A DNA stretch of 64,000 nucleotides from Actinostola sp. cb2023 (lineage: Eukaryota; Cnidaria; Anthozoa; Actiniaria; Actinostolidae). Positions within the stretch are counted from its first letter, which is position 1. Every line of letters begins with the position of its first letter. Shown here piece by piece: positions 12,440 through 26,030 of the stretch. Made by a program: the position numbers and the translations under genes. Location of the stretch: the NCBI GenBank assembly GCA_033675265.1, contig JAUJYZ010001573.1, positions 124,001 through 188,000 of the forward strand. The letters run 5' to 3'. Below the pieces are notes generated by a model. That model did no database searches, had not been told where the DNA came from, and saw only the letters and a program-made list of their open reading frames with translations.

Positions 12440-14381
12440 ATGCCACCAGTGTCAAGAGAAAGAGCTGTACTAGAAACCTTCTTTCATGCTCTCAGCCAGT
12501 TTGCTTTTGAGAAAGCTAAAGAACAAGTGGTATGTCACATGATATATTAATTCTGTTAGTGTTATGAATACTAAAGAAAATAACGTGACGTTTAATTCAG
12601 TGTTGACAACTTGACATGGGACCGTGCATTATCAAGCACCAAACTATATGCAAGTTTAGTGTTATGTAAATCTTGTAAAGGTAAACTTATGACAATGACT
12701 TTATAACTCATTTTGCTTCATTTTCAATGAAAATGGCACCATATGTGGACACCATAAACGTTGTGTCACTTTCTTTAGTAAATCTTGTATGATTTATGAC
12801 ATTAATATTAAAATTAATATTATTATTATATATAATAATAACAGTTTATTCAATAGTATTCCCATGAGGTGGCTCTTCACCTATTAAAGATACAATTTTT
12901 ATAGCTATTTTTTCAGATTTTTTATTCCATTTACACCATTTTTTACAATATTTAAATATTAAAATAAATAAGGTTGAAAACAAAAGTTGCAGATACATGT
13001 AGTTAGGTGTTGGGATATCTGAAAATCGTTTGTAGACTAATCAGAGTCAGGTATACCCCAGCTATTTTGTAGCTATTTTAATTGTTGATAATTATTTTAG
13101 GTTCAGTAATAACTCTTAGCAGATTTGTTCAATGGCGGAGTGATGTTTCCCTTTCTTTATTGCTACTGACAGGAGAAAGAACGAGATGCCAAAAGACCAT
13201 TGTCCAACTCCTCCAGTACCAACATATGGCAGTCTATCATGAACATATTGTCACACTTGGCTGCAGCAGAGAAGACATATTTCTCTCTTTCATTCATAAC
13301 CAAAAAAATATTTAGAAAAGATGTAAGTATATACATCGTCTGTCTGGAATGTTGTGTCACATAAATGACATATACAGTCAATGTCATTAACGTTGTCCAG
13401 CTAAAAAGAGATTAACACTACAATAAATGTCACGTGTCTCATCTTATTTTCATTTTGCGCGAGTGGAATTTTAATTTCCAAAGCATAAATCACCTCTGCC
13501 TGAAAACGGGCATTGTTAACATTCTGTTCTCACACTGAGGTGATGTTTGCTTTTGAAATTAAAATTCCACGCGTGCAAAACGAATATAGAATGAGACATG
13601 TGACATTTATTGTGGTGTTTTAAAATCTCTTTTTATCTGGACAACGTTAATGACATTGACTGTCTGTCTAGAATGTTGTGTCACAAGACTGACTGTCCGT
13701 TCTTACTGTTGTTAGTTTACTAGAGACAGTTACAAAGTTCTTTCAAGTGAACTAAAGAAAACAGAAGAAATGGGAGATAATTCCCATTCACTTCCCACAC
13801 CACCAATGGAATGCAGCCTGTTAACTGAGCTGTGCCGTCATGTGTCTCAGTTTGTTCAGGCAAGACTTGAGCTCATGGATTTGTATCCTTACTAATAATC
13901 ATTATTAATGGATGATGACTGATGATGATGATGAATGATACTACTGATAACAGTAATAATATTGATAATATTAAATTATGATAAAATACAAAGACAACTT
14001 GTTTTAAATGTTGTTGCTGATGCTGCAGATGATGCTGATGACATTGTAATGATAATAATGATGATGAGTGATGATGGTGATGATGATGATGCTACGCCAG
14101 ACAATAATAGTAATAACACATTTAATACTACTAATATTATATTAAAATATGATAACGACTTACTTGTCAATGTTGTTGTTGTGATGATGATGATAATGAT
14201 GATGATGATGATGACGCCAGACAATAATAGTAATGATGATGATGATATATGATGATACGCCAGACAATGATGATGATAGATAATAACACATTTAATACTA
14301 CTAATATTATATTAAAATATGATAACGACTTACTTGTCAATGTTGTTGTTGTTGATGATGATAATGATGATGATGATGATA

Positions 14382-14413
<32 letters not shown>

Positions 14414-14502
14414 GATACGCCAGACAATAATAGTAATAACACATTTAATACTACTAATATTATATTAAAATATGATAACGACTTACTTGTCAATGTTGTT
14501 GT

Positions 14503-14546
<44 letters not shown>

Positions 14547-14631
14547 CTACGCCAGACAATAATAGTAATAACACATTTAATACTACTAATATTATATTAA
14601 AATATGATAACGACTTACTTGTCAATGTTGT

Positions 14632-14671
<40 letters not shown>

Positions 14672-15002
14672 ACGCCAGACAATAATAGTAATAACACATT
14701 TAATACTACTAATATTATATTAAAATATGATAACGACTTACTTGTCAATGTTGTTGTTGATGATGATAATGATGATGATGATGATGATGATACGCCAGAC
14801 AATAATAGTAATAACACATTTAATACTACTAATATTATATTAAAATATGATAACGACTTACTTGTCAATGTTGTTGTTGATGATGATGATATGATGATGA
14901 TGATGATGATGATGATACGCCAGACAATAATAGTAATAACACATTTAATACTACTAATATTATATTAAAATATGATAACGACTTACTTGTCAATGTTGTT
15001 GT

Positions 15003-15036
<34 letters not shown>

Positions 15037-15139
15037 ACGCCAGACATAATAATAGTAATAACACATTTAAATACTACTAATATTATGATGATGATGATGA
15101 TAAAATATGATAACGACTTACTTGTCATGTTGTTGTTGT

Positions 15140-15185
<46 letters not shown>

Positions 15186-15274
15186 GATACGCCAGACAAT
15201 AATAGTAATAACACATTTAATACTACTAATATTATATTAAAATATGATAACGACTTACTTGTCAATGTTGTTGT

Positions 15275-15314
<40 letters not shown>

Positions 15315-15400
15315 ACGCCAGACAATAATAGTAATAACACATTTAATACTACTAATATTATATTAAAATATGATAACGACTTACTTGTCAATGTTGTTGT

Positions 15401-15446
<46 letters not shown>

Positions 15447-15837
15447 ACGCCAGACAATAATAGTAATAACACATTTAATACTACTAATATTATATTAAAA
15501 TATGATAACGACTTACTTGTCAATGTTGTTGATGATGATGATAATGATGATGATGATGATGATGATGATACGCCAGAATAATAATACACATTTAATACTA
15601 CTATAACACATTTATGATACTACTAATATTATATTAAAATATGATAACGACTTACTTGTCAATGTTGTTGTTGATGATGATGATAATGATGATGATGATG
15701 ATGATGATACGCCAGACAATAATAGTAATAACACATTTAATACTACTAATATTATATAAAATTAAAACTTGTATGATAACGACTTACTTGTCAACGCCAG
15801 ACAATAATGTAATAACACATTTAATACTACTAATATT

Positions 15838-15872
<35 letters not shown>

Positions 15873-16148
15873 ACGCCAGACAATAATAGTAATAACACAT
15901 TTAATACTACTAATATTATATTAAAATATGATAACGACTTACTTGTCAATGTTGTTGTTAATATTATATGAAAATATGATGATGATCAATGATGATGATG
16001 ATGATGATGATATGATGAGCCAGACAATAATAGTAATAACACATTTAATACTACTAATATTACACATTTAATACTTACTACTAATATTATATTAAAATAT
16101 GATAACGACTTACTTGTCAATTATATTGTTGATAACGACTACTTGTCA

Positions 16149-16192
<44 letters not shown>

Positions 16193-16278
16193 ACGCCAGA
16201 CAATAATAGTAATAACACATTTAATACTACTAATATTATATTAAAATATGATAACGACTTACTTGTCAATGTTGTTGT

Positions 16279-16333
<55 letters not shown>

Positions 16334-16515
16334 ACGCCAGACAATAATAGTAATAACACATTTAATACTACTATATTATATTAAAATATGATAACGACTT
16401 ACTTGTATATGATGATGAAATGATGATGATATACGCCAGACAATAATAGTAATAACACATTTAATACTACTAATATTATATTAAAATATGATGACTTACT
16501 TGTCAATGTTGTTGT

Positions 16516-16552
<37 letters not shown>

Positions 16553-16638
16553 ACGCCAGACAATAATAGTAATAACACATTTAATACTACTAATATTATA
16601 TTAAAATATGATAACGACTTACTTGTCAATGTTGTTGT

Positions 16639-16685
<47 letters not shown>

Positions 16686-16773
16686 CTACGCCAGACAATA
16701 ATAGTAATAACACATTTAATACTACTAATATTATATTAAAATATGATAACGACTTACTTGTCAATGTTGTTGT

Positions 16774-16816
<43 letters not shown>

Positions 16817-16937
16817 ACGCCAGACAATAATAGTAATAACACATTTAATACTACTAATATTATATTAAAATATGATAACGACTTACTTGTCAATGTTGTT
16901 GTTGTTGATAACGACTTACTTGTAAATGTTGTAAAAT

Positions 16938-16981
<44 letters not shown>

Positions 16982-17192
16982 ACGCCAGACAATAATAGTA
17001 ATAACACATTTAATACTACTAATATTATATTAAAATATGATAACGACTTACTTGTCAATGTTGTTGTTGTTGATGATGATGATAATGATGATGATGATGA
17101 TGATGATACGCCAGACAATAATAGTAATAACACATTTAATACTACTAATATTATATTAAAATATGATAACGACTTACTTGTCATGTTGTTGT

Positions 17193-17235
<43 letters not shown>

Positions 17236-17321
17236 ACGCCAGACAATAATAGTAATAACACATTTAATACTACTAATATTATATTAAAATATGATAACGA
17301 CTTACTTGTCAATGTTGTTGT

Positions 17322-17364
<43 letters not shown>

Positions 17365-17617
17365 ACGCCAGACAATAATAGTAATAACACATTTAATACT
17401 ACTAATATTATATTAAAATATGATAACGACTTACTTGTCAATGTTGTTGTTGATGATGATGATAATGATGATGATGATGATGATGATGATGATAATGATG
17501 ATGATGATGATGATGATACGCCAGACAATAATAGTAATAACACATTTAATACTACTAATATTATATTAAAATATGATAACGACTTACTTGTCAATGTTGT
17601 TGTTGATGATGATGATA

Positions 17618-17658
<41 letters not shown>

Positions 17659-18645
17659 ATAAGATTTCTAGAACAGGATTTTCAGAAAAGTATCTACAAA
17701 AGTGATAATTATTTATAGTAATTAAATGGAAAAAGGAAAATTTAATAAGACTACAAGTAGGTATTTAAAAGTATATGCCTTAGTGACTGCTTTTAAAAGC
17801 CGTTTGAGCACAGCTCCAATCCTCAGTGACCACTTTTAGGCATTCTTTCTTCGTTAGAATAGTTCCTCTCTGGAATGATCTTCCTGTCAGAGTAGTCATT
17901 TATCTATTTATTCTGTAATTATTTTGTCTGCTAACCTGCCTGTCTGGATTAGCTCCCACTAGTTAGTAGTATTATAATTAAAGAGTAATGTTATTCAACT
18001 CTGAAAAACTAGATTTCTTTGACATCAACTCTACAGCTATGAGAACATGGCTGGAGTTGGGGTTTTGCCAAACTCTAACTTTGCTGATTTAGTCAGTATA
18101 ATTGAAGAAATAATTGCCAAGTGAGTTGACATTAGAGTGCATGGTCTACATAAACCTGTGAAACAGAAACTATTAGTTAGTGTGTAATAGTCAAATGTAA
18201 ACAAAAGAACACAATGGAATTAGAGTGTACTGGTGTTCTGCCTGACTTTTCAGACGGCTCATGTGTCATACGCTATCTGAAAAATAAGGCTAGTATGTAT
18301 TAGTCTTAGACTGAAGTCTATTTCACAGGTTTATGAAAACCAAATGATTTTTAGATTGAAATAGATGTAATATTATTGCAATTTATTGTCTTTATTTTTC
18401 ATAGTAATATAAAGGTACATAAGTATTATCTCCAAACTTTTAGCCATTGTTGTTAATATGTTCATCACTTCTCCCTGAAGATGGGTCATCAACCAGAAAG
18501 CTCAGATTCAAAGCACCTAAATAACACCACAGTTGAAACATCCTTGTCGTAAAAAATGTACCATATTATCTCGTAGATACCATAAAGGTTTTCATCATCC
18601 TATCTTGGATCCTTTGAAGTCAAGTTTTAGGTGAGTATTACACTG

Positions 18646-18713
<68 letters not shown>

Positions 18714-21700
18714 GTATTTATATAGCGCATATTATAAAAATCTCAAATTATCATCATCATCATGATCACTACCATCATGATCACTAGCTATCATTTTATG
18801 TATTGTGCACAATATAAATGATTAAATTATCATCATCATCATCATCATCACTGGGGTGCCATCAGCATTACCATCATCATCATCATCACCAACCTCACGT
18901 GACCACAGGTAGCCCAAGCTGTGTATCAGCATTATTATAAGAGAATGTATGTGGATAATGTCAATAAAATCAACAAAATAATAACATGAAAATGAAATCC
19001 TCTATAAAGTTCTGTGTATCTTCTTCAATTATTCCTTTATTGCCTGTGAAGATTTGAAGCGATTTAGACGAGAATTGAGCGAGTTATAGCCATTTTAAAA
19101 TTAGCCCTTCTCTGACCCGTATAATAATTATTATACGGGTCAGAGAAGGGCTAATTTTAAAATGGCTATAACTCGCTCAATTCTCGTCTAAATCGCTTCA
19201 AATCTTCACAGGCAATAAAGGAATAATTGAAGAAGATACACAGAACTTTATAGAGGATTTCATTTTCATGTTATTATTTTGTTGATTTTATTGACATTAT
19301 CCACATACATTCTCTTATAATAATGTACTGATACACAGCTTGGGCTACCTGTGACGTGACCATACAAGGATGAATAGGTTATTAACAGGTTCTTATTTAC
19401 AGGGCAAAAAACAATTGTTCCTGATACAGTATGGTGTATTTCCTTACAATTTGTTTTAATTAGTGAACTATTGACCCACTAAACATTAACAACCCAACTA
19501 TAGTAAATATAATATTTCTGCATATTCAGCACTGACTCTACCTGGTTCATTTGTCAGGCTCAACTGGTTCTTATATATTGGATGCTTAATTGGCTAAATT
19601 TCAGCCTGGAGGTTCTTAATCTGCAGTTTCTTATATGCGGGTTTTTACTGTATACAATGAAAGGTGTCCGTGTAGCCCTTATGAAACTTGCAGCCCAGTT
19701 GGTAGAGCAATGGGGATCAGTTTGGGAGGCTATATGTCGGATCAGAGATAATTTATATCACCTCTTTCCTTTAATTTCTCTTGCTTCTTAAATACTGTCG
19801 TTGTAGCTTTGAGGTAGAGGTTCTACATCACACTTTACAGTCACAATGTGACATGACAGAATGGAAGTTTCTTCCATCGTTGCTTCACCTTCATGAAAGT
19901 CACACTAAGCTTTCATCTTGGGGTCAGTTACTTCCTGCTTTGACTGCGAAAGAGGTAATGTATCACCATCATCATCATCATTACTAGCATCATCTTCACC
20001 AAGTATGGATCCGTAAACGTTATGACTACACATATATTGTATTATTATCACTACTACAATTTATTGTCATCATCACCATCATTGTCATCATCATCATCAC
20101 CACCTTAAAGGATCCATAAATGTTTTGACTCATCACTACTCCTACCATCACCACCACTATTACCACCATCAAGATTCAGCTGAGTACCACAATGTCCATA
20201 AAGAAGTCAGTAGTGCATCATAGTCGTCATCATCATCATCATCATCACTGGTCACCACTACCTCTATCATCACCAATGTTCTTCTTTCTGATTCAGCTGA
20301 GTACCACAATATCCATAAAGAAGTCAGTAGTGCATCATCATCATCATCATCATCATCATCACCACCACCACTACCTCCATAATAATAATAATAATCACCA
20401 ATGTTTATCTTTCTGATTCAGCTGAGTACCACAATGACAACTAAGAAGTCAATATTCAGTAGTGCACCAAAGAAGCAGACTGAATCACCGTTCATCTATC
20501 TGTGGCTCAGTAAACTTCATGCAGCACTTGTTTCTAAGGTAGGTTATTTAGATCACTGCGTTACTCACTCGCACGCCAATACTTGGGAATAGCAAATACA
20601 GGGATTGTAGTCAAACAAGCAAACAAACGACCGACCGAACAAATGACCGACCGACCGACAAAACCGGGATACGAACAAACGACCGACCGAACAAATGAAC
20701 GACCGACCGACAAAGTATACGAACAAACGACCGACCGAACAAATGACCGACCGACCGACAAAGTATACGAACAAACGACCGACCGAACAAATGAACGACC
20801 GACCAACAAAGTATACGAACAAACGACCGACCGAACAAATGACCGACCGACCGATAAAGTATACGAACAAACGACCGACCGAACAAATGAACGACCGACC
20901 GACAAAGTATACGAACAAACGACCGACCGAACAAATGAACGACCAAACGAACGACTGATCAAAGAAATGGAGGACCGCCAAATAGACAGACCGACCGACC
21001 GACCGACCGAACCAACAAACGAACGACTGATCAAAGAAATGGAGGACCGCCAAACAGACAGACCGACCGACCGACCGACCGACCGACCAAACAAACAAAG
21101 ACTTGCTATGTTATTTTAATTTCATATGTTTTTTAGTTCACTTTATACTTCTATACCATTCTGAGCGCACAAACAACACCAGCCGAGATGAAGACGTTGG
21201 CGGCCCGAGCAACTCTCGATTACACAGCCAAGTAAGTTATCCACCGACTAGTAGCGTACGCTTCTGAGCCACACACTTCTGCAGTACATGTACAAGAAGC
21301 TTTGTCTGGTCCCTACTGTACTGTTTTATTCTCTCACCAAGAAAGACAGGCACCCGTCCAAGCCCGACACTGCACTTGCCTGGCTACTGCACAGGGAACC
21401 CAACTGTTATTGGGCTTCCTGTGGCAGAGCTCTCGCGGGATGCTTTCACTGCACTGTTGACTCTCTCTTTGATGGTCATCTCATGAAGCTTGACAGTAAT
21501 CATTTGTCGCTTGGATGTCAAGTTTAGTTATATTTATCCCAATCATCATATGTTGCTTCGTTGATCTCAGGATAACCGCTTTTCAGCGCCGTTCTGACGC
21601 CCACAACATTTCCATCTTACTGGACGCACAGCGGCTTAGTTCGTATCGTGGCCATGGTTACCATTTCCCGCAGGATGTCATGGACCAACCCGCGGGACTG

Positions 21701-24700
21701 GGAGCATTTCCCGCTATCGTCTCATTCCCTGGAGTAAGTAGAATCGTTTGTTTGCTTGTTTTGTGCTGTACACTATGCCTGCCTACCCTGTTTACGATTC
21801 TTTGCGGTTCCATTTCTCAAATAATTGCCACCCTATCCCACCCATGGGAGGTGATGGGGAGGTGACAATGTTTTTCTTGGTGTGAATTTTTTTTTGAGGG
21901 GGAGGGATCCTAGTATTTTTGGTTAGTATATGAGATCCGGATCCAAAAACGCATAGTGTTTTTTGGGGGGGGGGGGGGGGGTCTAGATTTGCCCTGTGGG
22001 TACCCTCTGCGATTTTATATTTTACGCCCACTTCAAGATGGCGGATATTTCCGAGATGGCCTGGAATCTACTAATATGGAGCAGCTCAACTTCCGGTGAA
22101 TCGTCTTCGTATTTTCTTCGAGTTCACATAGAGTATTCTTGGTATTTTCTTTGTTGGCTAAACTGCAATTGCAATAAATGTTGAAGGTTATACATATTTG
22201 GCGGAGAAATCGTGTCAAACAATCCGCAATTGTATGTGTTTATTGTCTGAAATAAAACTATCCAATGGTGATGAAGTTGGAGCTTATTTTCATTTACTTA
22301 CTGGCTATCTTTCGACGGATTGTTCCCCTCAAAACACTTTAAAGAATATCCAGCTTGATGTGAATGTTTCTACTCATCGATCACTGCGGTGAAACGCTTG
22401 CTTTTTAGTGGGCGTAACTGATGCGAAGTGAGCTCACACTTTACGCCCACTAAAAAGCAAGCGTTTTTACAGCAGTGAGTTGATGTGTAGAAACTTTCAC
22501 ATAAAGCTGGATCTTCTTTAAAGTGTTTTGAAGGGAACAATCCGTTAGATAGCCAGTAAGTAAATGAAAATACGCAGTTGCTATTCGTACGACTGACTCA
22601 TTTGTTATTCGCACGTGAGTCGAATATTTCTATGATTTTAGGAAAAGTTGAAGAAACGTATTGAATCCAAACCATCCTATCTTTGTTAAGACTTACAAAG
22701 CGATTCAGAACTGCTTTATAAATTTCGATTCCAAATTTTGGTTGACGCTGGGCACAGTAATCGAGACTGAATAATTTAATTCGGGCGTGACACATCAGAC
22801 TGCCGTACGCCGAATCTCATTTGTTATTCGTACGAGTCGAATTTTTCCACGATAAAGCGTGTTTTATCTTATGCCGCTGTCTTGATGTTTAGTTGCCCTA
22901 CAATACTCTTACGACTTCGCATTGGCATTTAAAAATTCTACTTGCGTACGAATACGGTAGCAAATGAGAGTCGAAAATAAAGCTCCAACTTCATCACAAT
23001 GGATCGTTTTATTTCAGACAATAAATGCATACAATTATTGCGGATTGTTTGCGACGATTTCTCCTCCAAATATGTACAACCTTCAACATTTATCGAAGAA
23101 GACAAAGAAAATGACAAGAATAACTATATATGTGAACTGGTAGCTATTCTTCGTTTGCACTTGACGTCACTTCCCCTTGAGAATTAATTAGAAAAATTCT
23201 AAAATTTAGTTATGAATCCTATCAACTTGATTCTTGGCGGTGTTTTAGAGAATTGTGATATGAATTATTGTAGAAATGTTCAGATGGGCTCGATGTTTTG
23301 TGGCCGAGTTTTCGAAGTTTGAATTGTGTCACGCAACTCTTACCAAACGCTAGTCACGTCTCTGAAAAGTCGTGGAAAACAACAAATTTGTACCAAATTA
23401 AATGGTTTTAGTTTCATACCTGTTTATAAGTTCTATTTATAGTGAAATTAAGTGATGTATATCAACTCTAAGCTTGAATTTATTTTTTGAAATTTTGGCC
23501 GCCATGTTGGAAGACATCCAGTTGTCTTCCAACATGGCGCCGCTATACAAACACACTGGAATATTTTGAAATTCGTTCGCCCATAGCTCGGTAAAAAAAA
23601 TGCTCTAGTGCTCTAAATTTTGGCCCAGAGTTGTTATTTTGATAGCTCTACAAGCTCATATGCATTTTATTTTATTTGGCAAAGGAAATAATATTTCGAA
23701 ATTTAAGAACAGCCGTATAAATTAAAATCGACCCGTAATCCGCAAAATACCACGTGGTTGCAAACGAAGAATAGAAATAGAAAATAATACGATTCACCGG
23801 AAGTTGAGCTGCTCCATATTAGTAGATTCCAGGCCATCTCGGAAATAACCGCCATCTTGAAGTGGGCGTAAAATATAAAATCGCCCTTTTTGGAGTAGCA
23901 AATAAAGGCTTCATTCGCACTTCTAAGATCGCACTTCCCTTCCCCCATTTTTAAATGCGAGTACCCCTTAGATTACCCTGCCACGCCCATCTCCTATTCT
24001 AACAATAGTTCTATTCGTTCTATAGGATCGACCAGCAGAACACTGGCCTAATATAATATCCATCATGCTAAACAAGGAACACGGACACGACCTCAGCTCG
24101 ACAGACAAGATTGTGTATTTCTTCGACCACGTAAGTAAATGTTTTAGAAGTCGAACCTCTTGTAAGCGAGGTGGTCGCTTACAAGAGGTGGTCGCTTACA
24201 GGAGGTGGTCGCTTAAAGGAGGTGGTCGCTTAAAGGAGGTGGTCGCTTACTGGAGGGTGGTCGCTTACAGGTGATCACTTACAAGAGGTGATCGCTTACA
24301 GGAGGTGGTCGCTTACAAGAGGTGGTCGCTTTTAAGAGGTGACAATGGGAGTGTTTCATTGAGAGGCTGTCGCTATTAGGGCCCGTCGACATATTCACCT
24401 TTCCCCGCTTAACGTCCACTGGACGTTTAGGTCAGACCCCCTCCCCCCCTCCCTCCTTAACGTCCACTTGGAATTTCCTGTTTTTCGTATTGAAAATGCG
24501 TGGGAATGGTTTTGCATTCGGCAACATGACTCAAAACAAACGGTAGCAAACAACAGTCCATGGTTCTTTATGCCTCTGGAAAATCCTCAAAACTGCGCCC
24601 ATTCCATGTAGTTCACTTCATTCTCCTTAATGACAATTCTTTTGTATCTCTATATCTTGGCTCTACGACTAATTCTGGCTATTACTTGTGCACAATATAT

Positions 24701-25553
24701 TCGATCAGTCCACCGCCATTTTGTCCAACTAATTCCCAATGAACGCTGGGATACCACAGGTAATCCAAGCATTCTCGTACCCAAGCCACCGCAAACAGAG
24801 GTGGTCCATGATTTTTGATAGTTTATATCAGAATCTATTTATATAACACCGAAGTTTGTAAGAACGGACCACCAGTTTGTTCGTTTTATCTTTGCTTTCT
24901 TTTTGTTTTCAACATGAAGTAAAAAAAATCTTTTTTCTTTAAATGCCCCACACTAACGTCCAAATTTTTTCCCGCCTTACCCCCTCCCCCCCTAAACGTC
25001 CAGTGGACGTTAAGCGGGGAAAGGTGAATATGTCGACGGCCCCTTAGTTAGAGCCGGTTTGCGTGGATTCTACGCTCTGTGGTCGGTTGAAATGATTAGC
25101 AGAATTTATTATCGGTAGCAAATCAGAGTCGGTAGTCAGTCGGGCCTTGGTCGGTATGCTTAATTAATGTCGGTTTTCGTTCGTTTATTGTTCGGCGCAG
25201 TTAATCTATGTATTTTACCATCTTGTTTCAGCGAGTTCAAAGTACTTATTTCCTGACACGAGTCGATCACCGTATGACGTTAGTCGTGATTTTCAGCAGC
25301 AAAAAAGCAGAGAAAGATTCGTACATCACAACGTTCATCAATGGTAAGAATCTAGCTGCGCGCGGTGCGGACCGTCAGGGGAGGGGTGGGGAAGAATTAG
25401 AGTGTCTGCGCGCAACACTGCAGATTGACGCATTCTAGTGCGCCAATAACGGTGTGCGTAACTTTAGACATAAAATATCTCTTCCTCTCTACAGACATCG
25501 CTTCTCAGCTTAGGAATAACAAGATTTTCTCGGTGCTCAAGCAAGGAACATGA
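12440..25553 (+). CDS. KICS2: KICSTOR complex subunit KICS2 (C12orf66 family), 12 coding exons, complete
   Basis: In animals KICS2 is a subunit of KICSTOR (with KPTN, ITFG2 and SZT2), which brings GATOR1 to the lysosome and damps mTORC1 when nutrients are low. I assembled the gene by splicing: 12440-12529, 13173-13322, 13716-13882, 18037-18120, 18577-18630, 19807-19954, 20422-20538, 21137-21231, 21571-21733, 24026-24130, 25232-25343, 25495-25553. Every junction has GT/AG ends and matching phase, giving 447 codons plus TGA, near the vertebrate length. Family landmarks seen in order: AVLETFF and FEKAKEQV near the N terminus, HLAAAEK, FVQAR, the FHHPIL motif, [25 protein letters not shown]-like [22 protein letters not shown], the WPNIISIM stretch, STYFLTR and [13 protein letters not shown]. 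The start is the only in-frame ATG after an upstream stop at 12389-12391. Exon 3 has a weak donor (GTATCC), supported by the D-F-Y-E join to exon 4. The 4.1 kb intron 3 is mostly a GAT array. The polyA site is unclear; AATAAA at 25770-25775 is a candidate. Confidence 0.93.
13375..13662. mobile_element. MITE in KICS2 intron 2
   Basis: Arms of about 120 bp in inverted orientation (CAGTCAATGTCATTAACGTT and complement) fill most of the intron. The flanking host sequence GAATGTTGTGTCACA appears on both sides as a direct repeat. Confidence 0.85.
13890..17657. repeat. Compound minisatellite with GAT microsatellites, about 28 units, KICS2 intron 3
   Basis: A conserved block of about 90 bp (from ACGCCAGACAATAATAG to TACTTGTCAATGTTGTT) alternates with a GAT run of variable length. 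The block recurs about 28 times with little divergence, and a few rearranged units lie around 15560-16140. Both strands stay open over hundreds of codons by composition only. Confidence 0.95.
18649..18711. repeat. TAA microsatellite, KICS2 intron 5
   Basis: Uninterrupted TAA trinucleotides, about 20 copies, followed by CATCAT-type runs to about 18890. Confidence 0.95.
18904..19351. mobile_element. Near-perfect 448 bp palindrome, KICS2 intron 5
   Basis: Arms of about 224 bp meet between 19127 and 19128 at ATAATAATTATTAT with no spacer. Only isolated mismatches were seen near the outer ends. It may be a foldback element or a recent inverted duplication. Confidence 0.9.
20173..20337 (+). pseudogene. 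Two partial copies of the KICS2 exon 7 5' end
   Basis: Copies at 20173-20220 and about 20270-20337 repeat the acceptor region and first codons of exon 7 (ATTCAGCTGAGTACCACAAT, then a variant of AAGAAGTC and AGTAGTGCA). Each then runs into CAT trinucleotides. Neither has the exon's donor, so they are unlikely to be used as full exons. Confidence 0.8.
20627..21095. repeat. GACC-rich tandem array, about 50 bp unit, KICS2 intron 7
   Basis: Units built from GACCGACCGAACAAATGA and AAAGTATACGAACAAAC recur about seven times, and two longer units close the array. It ends about 40 bp before the acceptor of exon 8. Confidence 0.9.
22010..23882. mobile_element. Foldback element of about 1.9 kb, KICS2 intron 9
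   Basis: Terminal arms (TTTTACGCCCACTTCAAGAT at left, complement at right) extend about 120 bp, and further inverted blocks pair 22155-22290 with about 22975-23100. A second palindrome of about 285 bp sits at 22287-22572. No transposase seen. Confidence 0.8.
23495..23545. repeat. Hairpin inside the foldback element
   Basis: GCCATGTTGGAAGACA and its complement face each other with a 5 bp loop. Confidence 0.75.
24160..24345. repeat. 18-20 bp tandem repeat, KICS2 intron 10
   Basis: About nine copies of GAGGTGGTCGCTTACAA and close variants, 20 bases after the exon 10 donor. Confidence 0.9.
24379..25043. mobile_element. MITE with 45 bp terminal repeats and TTA duplication, KICS2 intron 10
   Basis: GGGCCCGTCGACATATTCAC at left is complemented at right (continuing through CCCCGCTTAACGTCCA), with TTA on each side. 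The interior is non-coding. Confidence 0.85.
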
Positions 25554-25683
25554 CAAAGGATCTCATGAACTTCCTTCCCTCCTGTCTGCCCAGATTCCCC
25601 GATGACTTTCAAATGTCCTTGATTGATCGATATTCTTCATTTATCATCCCACTAAAATCAATTCAGCCATTCACATTTGCTTC

Positions 25684-26030
25684 TAAATAAGTAACCATTG
25701 TATTTTTATATTACTTCTGGTCATTGTAAGGGAAAATATGTTTCATTCAAAAGATAAAGAAACGTTTTGAATAAAACGGCGAACGAATGAACGATTGAAC
25801 GATTGAATTTTTCCCGCCACTTCTCAAACTCACGGACGTGTGGCTGACAGCGATAAAATGCCATGTTTTTCAGTAATAGTCTTTCATTTCGGCGAAAAGA
25901 GTGGGATGATAAATAAATAATCAGTCAATTTTGGTTCGAATTTGGTTGGACTACGTCTCGCCAAAATACGAACCATGGCTCGACCACAGAGTTCACCGAA
26001 TCGAACCAATATTTCCCGATTATAAATTAG
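25684..26030. repeat. Dispersed repeat, copy 2, downstream of KICS2 stop
   Basis: Same family as 8385-8795 with several internal deletions. It carries AATAAA motifs, so it may supply the KICS2 polyA signal. Confidence 0.8.

Noticed and set aside
13935..17594. Poly-Asp and poly-Ser frames that look like repeated membrane peptides
   Set aside because: Both strands are open through the same GAT compound array inside a KICS2 intron.
14094..17600. CRISPR-like alternation of a constant block with variable spacers
   Set aside because: The variable part is only a GAT run of differing length.
20561..21119. Arg/Ser/Val-rich and Thr/Asp/Arg-rich frames of about 178 codons
   Set aside because: They are readings of the GACC array in KICS2 intron 7.
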